64,000 nt of DNA from Terebella lapidaria (lineage: Eukaryota > Annelida > Polychaeta > Terebellida > Terebellidae): contig OX424568.1 of assembly GCA_949152475.1 (NCBI GenBank), forward strand, positions 8,531,667 through 8,595,666, written 5' to 3'. Positions 36,430 through 48,168 of this stretch are shown one piece after another; the first letter of the stretch is position 1, and each line of letters begins with the position of its first letter. The position numbers and the translations under genes were made by a program. The notes below the pieces were generated by a model. The model had not been told where the DNA came from. It ran no database searches and saw only the letters and a program-made list of their open reading frames with translations.

Positions 36430-37840
36430 TATTGAGTGGATTTTTATTGACTTTTCTGTTTTTATTTTTGTTCTTTTGACAGAATATCTAGAAAATTGTT
36501 TCTGGCAATGGTTTTAACGAGATTACAAAGTAATACCAGGTATGAACAATTCTGTTGAAGTAGCCATTTTCCTTTTGAATTTATTACCTGTATGTGAAGA
36601 AATATGGTTTATCAGTTTATTTTATAGAGAGAAGACGGATCTCTAGAATATTGAAGAAATTACAAAGAAATTAAGAAGTGAATATCTGTGATATATTGTA
36701 TACGTGTCGGACTGTCATTCGGACTATATCGGGAAGTACGTATGTGGCCGTGCTCGTGTCATCGGAAGGTTCATCCTAATAAACTTGGATTAATTGAATT
36801 CGGACTGGTTTGTGATACTTCGAGCACAACACTACGAACACTATTCGTCAGTAAAAGGGCTGATCGGACCCTGAGGAATCCCGATTTCGTAACATATATA
36901 TGCACGCGTGCTTATATATGCGCGCGGCTGCACTAGGTAAAACTGTGTGTCGTGTTGTGGCACGTGTGACTTTGAGAAGTGTGCAGTACTCCTAGGGATG
37001 AGTTATTCATAGATGCTGATGTAAGCGTGTGTGTGTGTATGAAGTGTGGTCATTGCGGGGGAGGGTTTTGGTTTTTTTACAGTCACAAACAGTATGCTAC
37101 ACTGTATTATACATAATGTACAAGTACTCGGACGAGTATATGCAAATGGTTCGAATCGATCGATATGCTAAAATGTCAGGCTTACAAGGACCTAAAAATT
37201 GTGAAATTGTACCAGTTAATTTTTATTAACTTTTTGGACATCCAAGTCTGGATGATAAAGTTTTGATTGGTATTGTGCTTTTACCTGAACAGATTTGAAG
37301 GTTACGTTTGCTTGAAAAATGTGTGTACCTGTCATTGAAGATGAGTGCTCGGTGAAGATTATTTTGTACATGTATTATAGCCACATGAGATCCATCATGA
37401 CCATTTGGACCTTGTTTCAGTGACCTTGAACTTGTTCCGAGATAACCTTAACTTCTCCTGAGTTCTATTAGTCAAAGCTATGTTTACCAATGGATACTGA
37501 GTCGTTGAAATTTCAGCATTATATGTTCGTCTCATGAGCCTATATGCTGATATGTGAAGTCATATTATGCTGTATATTTTGGGTGACCTACATCTGATCT
37601 CAAAAGACCTTGAAGATGCATAAATTGGTATAAAGCACATTAAAAATGAGCATGAGTGTGTTATGAACATACACGTATAATGTACATGTATGGTTTATTT
37701 TCTGGTGACCTTGTATTTGATGTTACATGTACTCAAACTCTTGAAAAAATAGCCACACTACCTCAAAATGTGTGAGTTGGCAATTAGAGTCGAAACACTG
37801 ATCACATTGTGTGATGCAATATTCAATAATTGTATCCCCC
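36430..37840. other. No recognisable gene
   Basis: Spacer with a (GT)n tract near 37,027. Nothing else. Confidence 0.45.
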
Positions 37841-37845
37841 GAACA

Positions 37846-38290
37846 AAGTTCGGCGCATACTATGGATTTGGCTTCGTCGTGCGCGTCCGCGTCCGTGTCC
37901 GCGTCCGCGTCCGCGTCCGCAGAGATTTTCTTGTGAACGCGCTACAGGCCGCAATTCTCACCCGATCACCATTATTTTTGGCAGGCACATATATAATGGT
38001 AAGATCCCGACACCAATCGATTTTGGTTGCCGTGGCAACTGAATTGGTCGTTTGGGGACACATTTTGCATTGAAAACAGCCTGTTTGAGACACATGGCTT
38101 GTGAACGCGCTACAGGCCGCAATTCTCACCCGATCACCATTATTTTTTGCAGGCACATATATTATGGTAAGATCCCGACACCAATCGATTTTGGTTGCCG
38201 TGGCAACTGAATTGGTCGTTTGGGGACACATTTTGCATTGAAAACAGCCTGTTTGAGACACATGGCTTGTGAACGCTCTACAGATGGCAA
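37846..38290 (+). repeat. (GTCCGC)n tract plus 168-bp tandem repeat
   Basis: A short palindrome CCGAACAAAGTTCGGC is followed by a GTCCGC hexamer run (37,884-37,920), then units of period 168 bp starting GTGAACGCGCTACAGGCC at 37,933 and 38,101 and a truncated third at 38,269. The first two units are nearly identical. Open frames with Arg/Val or Arg/Pro runs here are simple-repeat artefacts. Confidence 0.85.
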
Positions 38291-38529
38291 TTTTTGACGA
38301 ATCTTGATAATATTTGGAAGTGTTGTTGGGAAGGGCTGTCACACGAAACCAATCGTTTTTTAGAATGATCATATAAATATTAATATGTTAACAGCCTAAC
38401 TTATTACAGAATTTTGAAATATCCATTTTGACATGTACGATCATTCCAATAGCCTGTACAGTGGAAGGTAATGACACTGGTTTCTTGTTCAGAATGGAGA
38501 ACTGAAGTTTTCAGTGAAAACAGGACAAT
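38291..38529. other. Short spacer
   Basis: Nothing identified. Confidence 0.4.
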
Positions 38530-39400
38530 ATTACTGAATAAGTTAACATTAGTTTTATTAGTTAAGTCTATTATTGTTCACAATAAAAATAGTTAAGACG
38601 AGAAATGTTTATTATTAAGATCAACAAGGTAAAGGTTTTGTCCAGTACAAATTTCATGGGTGTAACTGAATAAGTTAACATTATTTTTAATAGTTAAGTC
38701 TATTATTGACCACAATAAAAATAGTTAAGACAAGAAATATTTATTATTAACCTCAACAAGGTAAATGTTCTGTCCAGTACAAATTTCATTGGTGTAACCG
38801 AATAAGTTAACATTATTTTCACTAGTTAAGTCTATTATTGACCACAATAAAAATAGTTAAGTCTATTATTGACCACAATAAAAATAGTTAAGATGAGAAA
38901 TATTTATTATTAAGCTCAACGAGGTGAAAGTATGTCCAGTACAGATTTCATGGGTGTACTGAATAAGTTAACATTATTTTTACTAGTATAGTCTATTATT
39001 GACCACAATAAAAATAGTTAAGACAAGAAATATTGATTATTGGGCTCAACAAGGTAAAGATTCTGTCCAGTAGACATTTTTTGTCTGTAACCAAATAAGT
39101 TAACATTTCTTTTGCTAGTTAAGTCTATTATTGACCTCAATAAAAATAGTTAAGATGAGAAACAATTATTATTGAGCTCAACAAGGTTAAGGTTTTGTCC
39201 GGTAGAAATTTGTGGGTGTAACCGAATAAGTTAACTTTATTTTTACATGTTAAGTCTATTATTGACCACAATGAAAATAGTTAAGACAAGAAATATTTAT
39301 TATTGGACTCAACAAGGTGAAGGCTTTGTCCAGTAGAGATTTTATGTTTGTGACCAAATAAGTTAACATTATTTTTTTGCTAGTTAAGTATATTATTGAT
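38530..39400 (+). repeat. Satellite A, ~130-bp unit, seven copies
   Basis: The marker GAATAAGTTAACATTATTTT recurs near 38,538, 38,668, 38,801, 38,960, 39,098, 39,224 and 39,354. Units also carry GTCTATTATTGACCACAATA. One unit has an internal 42-bp duplication near 38,860. Confidence 0.88.
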
Positions 39401-39982
39401 CACAATAGCTTTTTATGAAAACATTGATCAACTTTTACTTTGATTTTCAACTTGAGACCATGTTTGGCACAAATTATGAGGTAAAATATAACTTTATATG
39501 GTGAAAAATTCGATCTGGCTCCAATTTCGTCATCTTGAAATGCAGTTTTGGTCAACTTTTACTTTGAATTTCAACTTGAAAGCATGTTTGGCACATATTA
39601 TAAGTCAAAATATAACTTATGACGAAAAGTTCTATCTGGCTCCAATTTCGTCATCTTGGGATGCAGTTTTGGTCAACTTTTACCTTGAATTTCAACTTAA
39701 TACCAAGTTTGGCACATATTATGAGTTGAAATATAACTCAAGGCAAAAAGTTTGATCTGGGTCCAATTTCGTCATCTTGAAATGCAGTTTTGGTCAACTT
39801 TTAGTTTGAATTTCAACTGGAAATCAAGTTGGGCAGGTATTATGAGTTAAAATATAACTCATGACGAAAAGTTTGATCTGGCTCCAATTTTGTCATCTTG
39901 AAATGCAGTTTTGATTAACTTTTACTTTGAATTTCAACTTGAAACCATGTTTGGCACATACATGTATTATGAATCGAAATAT
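39400..39982 (+). repeat. Satellite B, ~121-bp unit, left block
   Basis: The marker CTCCAATTTCGTCATCTTG recurs about every 121 bp (near 39,518, 39,639, 39,760, 39,881). The array is interrupted by LINE-D and resumes at 44,384. Confidence 0.88.
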
Positions 39983-40147
39983 TTTTTTTTTGATTGATTG
40001 ATTGATTTATTAAGCTCTTGAAGGCCACAGGCCCAGCCGCCATACACAAATAATGACAAGTACATAGTAAGATGGTCATCCTGTCAACATAAATAAGAGT
40101 TTCAAGGTGATTTACATATTTCATCAATTTCAACATATCACGCAGTT

Positions 40148-43100
40148 TCACAATATATTATGTAGCTGGAATGCATGATACACAAAAGCTGATAGTGATT
40201 TAATTTTATCTGTATCATTACTGTTCATAATGGTCACAAAATCATATGTGTTTGACTGTATGTCTGGCAGATAAACAGCTCTCATTTCTCGGTACAGAGA
40301 ACATTCTACAATGAAGTGATACTCATCCTCAATCTTGGCAAGGTTTTTTGATAAACAGTATTTGCACAAATGATCTGTACTCTGAAAATTGTTTACAGCC
40401 AGCTTATTGTTACCAGTCCGTAATTTAGCCAAAGATATTCTGTGACGTCTGATATTTACCGATTCAAGATACCTTTCGGGATCAAGTGAGAATTTATATG
40501 AACAATACCTAGTACTAAAGGTAGCATTTCCTAACCATGTTTGCCTTGCTGTATCGGATAAACACAATTTCAGAGCTGACATGAAGGAATCTACATCACC
40601 AACACCTTGAGCCACCCATACATAACCAAAGCCATTTATTAGAAGTATATTTTTCACATAACTGGCCCAGTTCTTTTTTCCGTTATTATCTGAGGTTTTC
40701 AACATGTTATAGCTGGATTTCGAAATACCATTCGACATTACAACTTTCAACCAGAATTTTACACATCGAGTAGCATAAGTTACATACAGAGGTAACCTTC
40801 CAAGTTCGCCTAATACTCTGATATTTGATGTATTCCTAGAAACACCCAACATAATTTTACAGAACTTTCTGTGAACTTGCTCTATTTGGTCTCGATACTC
40901 GTATCCCCAAATTTCGGATCCGTACAGCAATATGGGGAGAACAAGTTTGTCAAACAGTTCCAGACCTATACTAACTGTGAGGTCCCCACACTTTCTTAAA
41001 ATACTTACAATTTTAAAAATCGATTTTTGTGCCTGTAGACAAAGTGCTTTTATTGCTGGTGTCCAAATCAATCTTGTGGAAAATGTAATACCTAGATATT
41101 TATAATATGGAACACTCTCCAGTTGCGTACCATTATAATAAAATTTTTCATTTCGTCGAAGTACACCACCATTGCGAAATATCATCACTTTTGTTTTTGA
41201 TTCATTTACACGCAATCCATATAACCTGCAGAATTCACTCAGTACATTTAGTCCTGCTTGAAGCCTACCCACAGTGTCATTCACCAAAGTGATATCGTCA
41301 GCATACAACAGTACATGTACTGAGGGTGTTACCGGGTCTAGATAAATTCCAGAGTTATCAGAGTTCTCACACATCTTAACTAAAATATTTATATACAATA
41401 TGAAAAGCAGTGGGCTTATCATGCACCCTTGGCGGGTTCCAACTGTACAGTGGAAAAACTCAGTCAAACCTTCTGGTGTTTTAACACAAGAAAAAAGTTT
41501 GCTATACATGGATCTCAGTACATTCAAAAATCTGCCATGAATACCTTCAGTTATCATCCTGTGCCACAATTTATCATGTGGAATGGAATCGAACGCCTGT
41601 GAAAAATCAACAAACGTGCAGTAGAACCTTCCACCGGGTTTACACAAATATTTATGGATCATAGCATACAAATTAAAAATGTTATCTGCAGTAGAACGTT
41701 GACACCTGTAAGCGCTCTGTCCATCATACAGTTTGTCATTGGACTCTGCCCACAGTAACAACCTGTTATTGAGTATTTTAGTAAATACTTTACCAATGCA
41801 TGACAAGAGAGAAATACCTCTGTAATTCTTTACATCACCTACTGGCCCTTTCTTATGCAATGGTGATATAATTGCTTCTCCCCACTTCCCTGGGAAATAA
41901 CCAGTACATAATATTTTGTTAAACAGTTCATGCAAATATTCCAAAATAACATCCACTGAGTTTTTCAGCATTTCATACAATATTCCATCTGTCCCACCAG
42001 ATTTGCCGTTGGGTAACTGTTTCACAACTTTGATAATTTCTTCTCTAGTAATTGGACTGTTCAAAACATCACAGTTATCATTAGAATAAGTACCACTAAT
42101 ATCACATTTTAAACAGTGATTATCATGCGTCAGCAAATAATCGTTGACCACAGGGTCGTCTTCCACATTAACATCGAAAATGCTTTTGAAATGATCGAAC
42201 CATTCATTTGCACTAATACAAGCTGTTTTCTGAGGAATGTTAGTGAACATCTTAATTGTATTCCACACAGTTTTTGAGTGTTTACTTGCACATGCATTTT
42301 TGAGTTTTTCCAACATCTTGGTTTAGTATAGTTGTTCTTTGCTACGACATAGTCTTACAAATTGTGATTTGGCAACTAAATACAACTGTAAGTCAAAATG
42401 TGACCTAGTCCTTCTATAATTTCTCAATTTTCTCATTTTACACCGTCTTTGTTTATTACATTCATCATCCCACCAGTCAGCATTCTTTCGCCGAGGACGT
42501 GCCTTACTCCCACGCTGCGAAGTCTGTTTCACGGGTTTCAGCATGTCCTCGCCTGCTCGCTGGATCACCTCAACAATCAGCCTGACGGCAGTGTCGATGT
42601 CATCTCGCTCGAGTGATGCTAGGCCCTGCTGGAGAGTAACACGAGAAACATTGTCCAGCATTGTCATACGAAATGCATCGCTCTCGCCATCGTCCCATTT
42701 GAACCTTGGATAATTCTGAAGTGAAGACTGTTGATCATTAACAACATTTTGAACAGTAACTGTGAGTTCACATATCAATGGGAAGTGATCTGATTCAGTC
42801 ATATGGTCAACACTGAAGTCACGGACAGAGTTGAATAGTGAAAAGGATGCCAGCATATAGTCTACAACACTGCACCCATTTCTAGACGTATATGTGAATT
42901 CCCCCCGACAGTCTCCAGGGAATCTTCCATTCATTATATGAACACCACATACACAACATAGATCAAGAAGCGATTTGCCGAACAGATTGGTGTGCTGATC
43001 TCTTGAGCTGCGCTCGAGGTGGAAACTGTCAATAGGGTACCACTCTTGTAAATCAGGTAGATGCACCATACTATCATTGTCAATGAAATCAGGCTCACTA

Positions 43101-43618
43101 GCAGTTCTGGCATTCAAATCACCAATCAACAAAACATCACAGTCACTATAATCAGCTGTAAGCTCAAGCAACATATTTTCCAGTTCATGTATCCCATTAT
43201 TTTCTGATCTCTGATCATAGAAGGTTGATCTTTCCGGAGGAATGTAAACACATAGCAGTAAAACGGGCTGCTGTAAACCAAATGCTTCTTTTTTGAGCAT
43301 GAAAACAAATCCATAGTCACAGCGTTTAATTAACTGAACATCTTTCTTGATACTGTTTTTCACGAACACAGACACTCCACCCGGTGTACGTCCACGGCTA
43401 TGACGCCGGTGTCCATGTAACACAAATTGTTGATAGTTCTGCAAATAACCTTGTACATTGTCATTACTACTTGTCCATGTTTCGCACAGTGACACAATGT
43501 CAAACCTTGACAAATAAGTTTCAGTGTCAGCACACAAAAGAAAACGGTTAAGTCCATGAATATTCCACGTTGCGATAGTCAGCTGTTGACAGGTGATACG
43601 CTGAGCCTGCGCTGAATC
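40148..43618 (-). pseudogene. LINE-D ORF2: endonuclease, reverse transcriptase, zinc knuckle; one in-frame stop
   Basis: The endonuclease begins right after the ORF1 stop: TIATWNIHGL, LCETW, LLIGDLNAR, SVVDYMLAS and ESDHFPL are present. Then comes a basic linker and the RT: LPNGKSGGTDGI, YRGISLLSC, FVDFSQAFDS, GTRQGCMISPLLF, the catalytic YADDITLV, and YYKYLGI. The C-terminus has CKYC-x13-H-x4-C, a knuckle seen in several LINE groups. One in-frame TAA (42,325-42,323) splits the frame; otherwise it is open for about 1150 codons. The first in-frame ATG (about 43,537) comes after the essential WNIHGL strand, so initiation by plain scanning is doubtful. Confidence 0.88.
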
Positions 43619-44368
43619 CTAGCGTTGCTGGTCTGTGTGACTCTGCCGCGACGGAGAACCCGTACTTCTTGAATTGGGACTGGGTGCGAAAGATTGACTG
43701 TGTGGATTCATGTCGGATCTCTGATCAATGCCGTCATATCTATCTCTATCATTCATCATCATCGAGTTGTGTTCCCTGTTGTCATCATCTGCCTTGGGTA
43801 CGAGTTTGCCATGTGACGTCAGTCGGTACTTATGTCCGTTCGGGAGTTCCTTCAGTAGAGTTTGAACATTTTTCTGGGCGACACGCCCCACATGTGACAG
43901 GGAGGACCTGATGAATACGCCCTTGTATCCAGTGTTTGCTAACTTACGCTTGTTTCGTAGAGCCTCGACTTTCTCTTTAACGGTTGGGAAGCAGATTTTC
44001 ACGATGCCTGGTTTTGAATTCCTGGAACGTATCCTGAGGGCCTTTTCCACCTGTACGTTTTCCAGGGACAGTCCCGTTTCTACCAGTATTTGGGCTTTTT
44101 CGTAGATATCTTCACCTTCGTTCTCTGGCAAGCCGACACAAACAATTGATTTGTCGACCGGGAATTCATCTCGACGCTCTGCAGTCAAGTACTTGATAGC
44201 CACATCCTGCTCTTGGTAACGGGTGTCCATGTCGTCTTCTATTCTAGCTATCCTTTGTTCACAGGATTCTACTCGAGGCTCAATGTTGGCGATTGCAGTA
44301 CTCAGCATGCCTACCTGAGTGTGAAGCGCGTCCAGGCTTTGAGAAAACTCATACCGCATCTGAGACAT
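43619..44368 (-). CDS. LINE-D ORF1: coiled coil and RRM-like RNA-binding protein
   Basis: 249 codons. An N-terminal heptad-like region (SLDALHTQVGMLSTAIANIE, then ESCEQRIARIEDDMDTRY) is followed by IVCVGLPENEGEDIYEKAQI, the start of an RRM-like fold as in L1-type ORF1 chaperones. Then comes a basic C-terminal domain (FIRSSLSHVGRVAQKNVQTL) and a Ser/Asn-rich tail. It would trimerise and coat the element's RNA. It ends at TAG (43,621-43,619), and the ORF2 frame continues in the same frame directly after that stop. The N-terminus may be cut by 5' truncation. Confidence 0.8.
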   Translation of the reverse strand: MSQMRYEFSQSLDALHTQVGMLSTAIANIEPRVESCEQRIARIEDDMDTRYQEQDVAIKYLTAERRDEFPVDKSIVCVGLPENEGEDIYEKAQILVETGLSLENVQVEKALRIRSRNSKPGIVKICFPTVKEKVEALRNKRKLANTGYKGVFIRSSLSHVGRVAQKNVQTLLKELPNGHKYRLTSHGKLVPKADDDNREHNSMMMNDRDRYDGIDQRSDMNPHSQSFAPSPNSRSTGSPSRQSHTDQQR

Positions 44369-44383
44369 CAGTATGTAGACTGA

Positions 44384-44560
44384 TATATAACTTATAAGAG
44401 AAGTTCAATCTAGCTCCAATTTCGTCATCTTGAAATGCATTTTTGGTCAAATTTTACTTTGAATTTCAACTTGGAACCAAGTTTGTAAAATATTCTGAGT
44501 TGAAATATAAATAGGTGAAAAGATTGATCTATCTGTATTTTCGTTATTTTATCAAACATG
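44384..44560 (+). repeat. Satellite B, right block
   Basis: Continues the 121-bp unit (AATCTAGCTCCAATTTCGTC at about 44,407), with unit phase preserved across LINE-D. It decays after about 1.5 units. Confidence 0.8.
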
Positions 44561-45497
44561 TCGAATGGAAATTCATATAAAGAGATTTCAGTGGTGATTT
44601 TGAATTCGACCTTCAATAACCTCGGAAAATCAGTGCAGCAGTTTTGGTGGGGAAAAGAAAACAGTTGTGACTTGGGATTTAACATTTCTCTGGTAATCTT
44701 TTTTAGCCCTTGCTCTAGTTTTTCACACTTGACAGTGATATATTTGGGGCAACAGAGATGATAGGGCTACGGGGGATACATCCAAGCGGTCGTAGGCGAC
44801 CGGAAGCGTCTATTTTTTTTTCTCTTACAATTGACAATTTCAGGTATTTACACATATTAGCAGATAAAGAGGGATCATACATGGATATTTGACACTAATA
44901 CAGGCTCTATTAGGATTATACACCCAATGTTCCGCTTGAATTGAGCTGAAATGTCACTGTGACACTTGTAAAGGTCATTCCAGTTCAAATTTTAGGTCAC
45001 CATTTCGATAGTAATGACTTCAGATAAGTGTTCAATACTAATACGTGTATAGGCTACATCTGCAACCTTCAAGTCCTATAGTCAATTTTTTTGCTTACAT
45101 GTGCTAAATAAAAATGAAAATTTTTTGCAAAGATTTTGATCTTACAGCAAAAGGGAAAATTGCGCACTTGTACACTGATGCATTGGTGATATCACAAGAA
45201 CCTGAGTATCTCTGACTGATTGTTCAGAGATAAAATACTATTTAATAGTATAATACTGAATACTAATGATTATTCTATTGATTCTATAATCAATGGATAA
45301 AATCATTGGAAACCTCAAAATCACCTTGACTTGAAAATAATACCAAGTATGTTGCATTCAGCACATATTTATTAACCCTTATACCTGTATGCAATCACAA
45401 ATCTCACACCCATTAAAAGTTTGATGGCATCATACCGACTTAACAGTAGTTCTAATATAGGCATGAAAAAATGAAAAATTAGCCCAAAGGCTAGGGC
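44561..45497. other. No recognisable gene
   Basis: AT-rich spacer; nothing supported. Confidence 0.45.
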
Positions 45498-46633
45498 AGG
45501 TTACCAGACAATATATGGTTTATATATTAGATATTAGCCATTTTGTCCCGTGACCTTGAAAATAAGGTCTCTGGTCAAATTCAAGGTCACAAGAATATCC
45601 AGCATAAAATGTATTTCATTCTTCATATGTCCAAACAAGTGATTGCTAAGCTGTAAATTCAATAACAAGGAAGATAAGAGCAATTCTGTCCTTCAACATT
45701 GAAAATGAGGTCAATAATCAAATTCAAGGTCAGAAAAATATTTGGTATACATCATTCCCTATATTTGCACAATTGATTCCTAAGCTGAAAAGTCGATAAT
45801 AAGCAAAATATTAGCCGTTTTGTGCTCTGTCCTAAAAAATAGGGTCAAATCTCAGATTCAAGGTCATCAGAATATTCAATGTATATCATTTTCTGCATGT
45901 CCACAATTTATTACTAAGCTGTAAAGTCAATAATAAGAGAGATATTGCCATTCTGTGCTCTGACCTTGAAAATAAGATCAAGGTCAAATTCAAGGTTATC
46001 AGAATATTGAGTGTATATCAGTTTCTATATGTCCACAACTGCTTCCCAAGCTATGAAGTCAACAGAGAAGCAAGATATTAGCCATTTTGTCCTGACCTTG
46101 AAAGTGAGGTCAAATGTCGACTTCAAGCTCAGAGCAATATTTGGCAATATATCATTTTCTATATGTTCACAATTGATTCCTAAGCCGTAAAGTCGATAAT
46201 AAGCGAGATAATTATCATTTTGTCCTGTGACCTTGAAAGTTAGGCAAAGGTCAAATTCAAGGTCACGAGAATAATATGTATATATCATTTACTATATGTT
46301 CATAATTGATTTCTAAGCTGTGAAGTCAATAAGAAGCGAGATATTAGCCACTTTTGTCCTATGATCTTGAAAATGAGGTCAAAGGTCAAATTCAAGGTCA
46401 TGACAATTTTCAGTATATATCATTTCCTAATTGGCCATTTTTTCGTCCAAAAAATTGCGAAAATAAAAAAAACTAAAAAATTCTTCTCTCGAAATATTTT
46501 ATGCATTTTTGTGGAAAATTTCAGAAAGATTTGATCGTAAACATTAAAGATGAAAATGTAAATGAACGACGACGAAGACGGACGACTGATGCAATGTCAC
46601 GGCAATAGGATTCGGACCGAAGGCCAGTAACCT
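45498..46633 (+). mobile_element. Dispersed repeat, GGTTACC family, copy 2 (both ends present)
   Basis: The left end AGGTTACCAG and right end CCAGTAACCT are inverted. Inside are about six diverged 120-130-bp units (TGACCTTGAAAATGAGGTC, GGTCAAATTCAAGGTCA, TATATCATTTC), then the common terminal block with TAAACATTAAAGATGAAAA and a GACGACGAAGACGGACGA tract. It is the most complete of three copies and suggests an internally repetitive, non-coding DNA element about 1.1 kb long. Confidence 0.75.
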
Positions 46634-48168
46634 AAAAACATGCAAGAATAGGTATGACCATGGTCTCTCCAGAGCGTTATACAATTACTGAATACTTTTT
46701 GGTCCCACGAATATTCAAATGAGGAATCATATTATTCTGGAATCCATTTTAGCCGAGTACTAAGTAAAACAGATGATCCAATGCTTTTGCTACAATCACC
46801 ATTCACCAAAAAGACATTTTCAACTTTTCCAAATATATTTGTATAATATTTTTTCATCAACTACTAGATTGTATTAGCCTTTTCACATTGGTGTAACATT
46901 TTAATACTGGTGTGAGGTCCAACACTTTACTGTTCGGCTGTTGATTAACATTTTTCTCACATAACAAGCAGATGTTATTGTATTGGAAACCTCCGGTCAC
47001 TTGTCTGATCTAAATTACTAGTATGTGGAAATACATTATGATATAAAATAAGTTTAATCATAATGCAATAATGTAGTAAGAAGTGTATGAGATCAAAGCA
47101 CAAAGTTTTCCATGTACATTGTACATTCATTAAAATACCTCACTGATCATGCTGATTGAACTTCGTTTACAAAGTCAACAATTTTACTGACAATTCAAAT
47201 GGAATGAATAAAATAACTGCATGTTAAATGCACATCCCACCCCCCTGTATAGATATAACAACTTTATAATGATTAGCACATACACATACTAGTATGTACC
47301 AGGGCAATTACCGGTATTCACAATCCACAGTATCAACATTACTGCCCCATATCCATATCACAAACATGTAAAATTATCATCTAACAGATCTCAAGTAATA
47401 TTTTGTGAATAAATAATGTTAATATACACATCATACATGTATCATTAGTTTTAGAGGAAAACGTAATTCAATAATCATCTCGGTACATTTCAGATACATA
47501 TCTGCATATGATATTATATGTAAAATTTCTGTAGTTGAATTATAGTACGATAGTGAATAATGAAAATACTTCAGTACTCATGACTCTGAAAAAGCATTTT
47601 TGATATCAGAAAATATTAAACGGTATCAGGAGATGTTCAAGTTCTGCAGGTACGCGTAACATATAACAGCATAATGAATTTTCAAACCTACATGTACATG
47701 TATTCGTGTATATATATCACAAAATTGTGAAGTCTATTACCTACAAATATATTCATTCAAACAAAAAGATAACTCTTTAGAATCATACCTGCAAATACAG
47801 GGCAACACATTTCATGCAAAAGCCCATTCAGCATAATATACAATAGCAATAACAATTTGAACAACATATTTTATACTCCATAGGAATTTGTTTCTCCAAA
47901 CTGTAATTTCATTGCATTACATTACATGGTATACATTTGAGAAATATGATATACATATCATAGCTTGTAGACAGACATACCGTACAGGCAGAGAAACAAC
48001 TCACTTGGTATTCCTGTAAAATTATGTCATGTCTTTATACGGTCACATAAAACCCTGGCTGGTGGAATGGGGGAAGGAGGGAGAGGGGAGGGGGAAGGGT
48101 GGGGGGGGGGGGGAAAGGAGCATAGAGTCTCACATATTTCAATACTGCTGTAAATCACCATGAATACA
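46634..48168. other. 3' flank of the EPSTI1-like gene
   Basis: AT-rich; probably contains the 3' UTR of the minus-strand gene. A G-rich purine tract (48,068-48,118) lies about 50 bp below the stop codon. No other gene. Confidence 0.5.

Larger units (their letters stand above)
39983..44383 (-). mobile_element. LINE-D, nearly complete ORF1+ORF2 non-LTR retrotransposon
   Basis: About 4.4 kb on the minus strand, inserted into satellite B. The 3' end has AATAAATCAATCAATCAAAAAA (a (TCAA)n/A tail) at 40,010-39,983. The 5' end lies only about 15 bp before the first ORF1 ATG, so the copy is probably slightly 5'-truncated. Flanking satellite reads on across the insertion with a possible short ATAT duplication. 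Motif style fits the I/Nimb or L1/Tx1 groups; the clade is unresolved. Confidence 0.88.

Noticed and set aside
37768-38372. Open frames with Arg-Val, Arg-Pro or Arg-Thr runs
   Set aside because: Products of the GTCCGC hexamer run and the 168-bp tandem repeat, not proteins.
38530-39400. CRISPR-like periodic array
   Set aside because: Units are continuous 130-bp satellites with no short repeat/unique spacer structure, in a eukaryotic genome.
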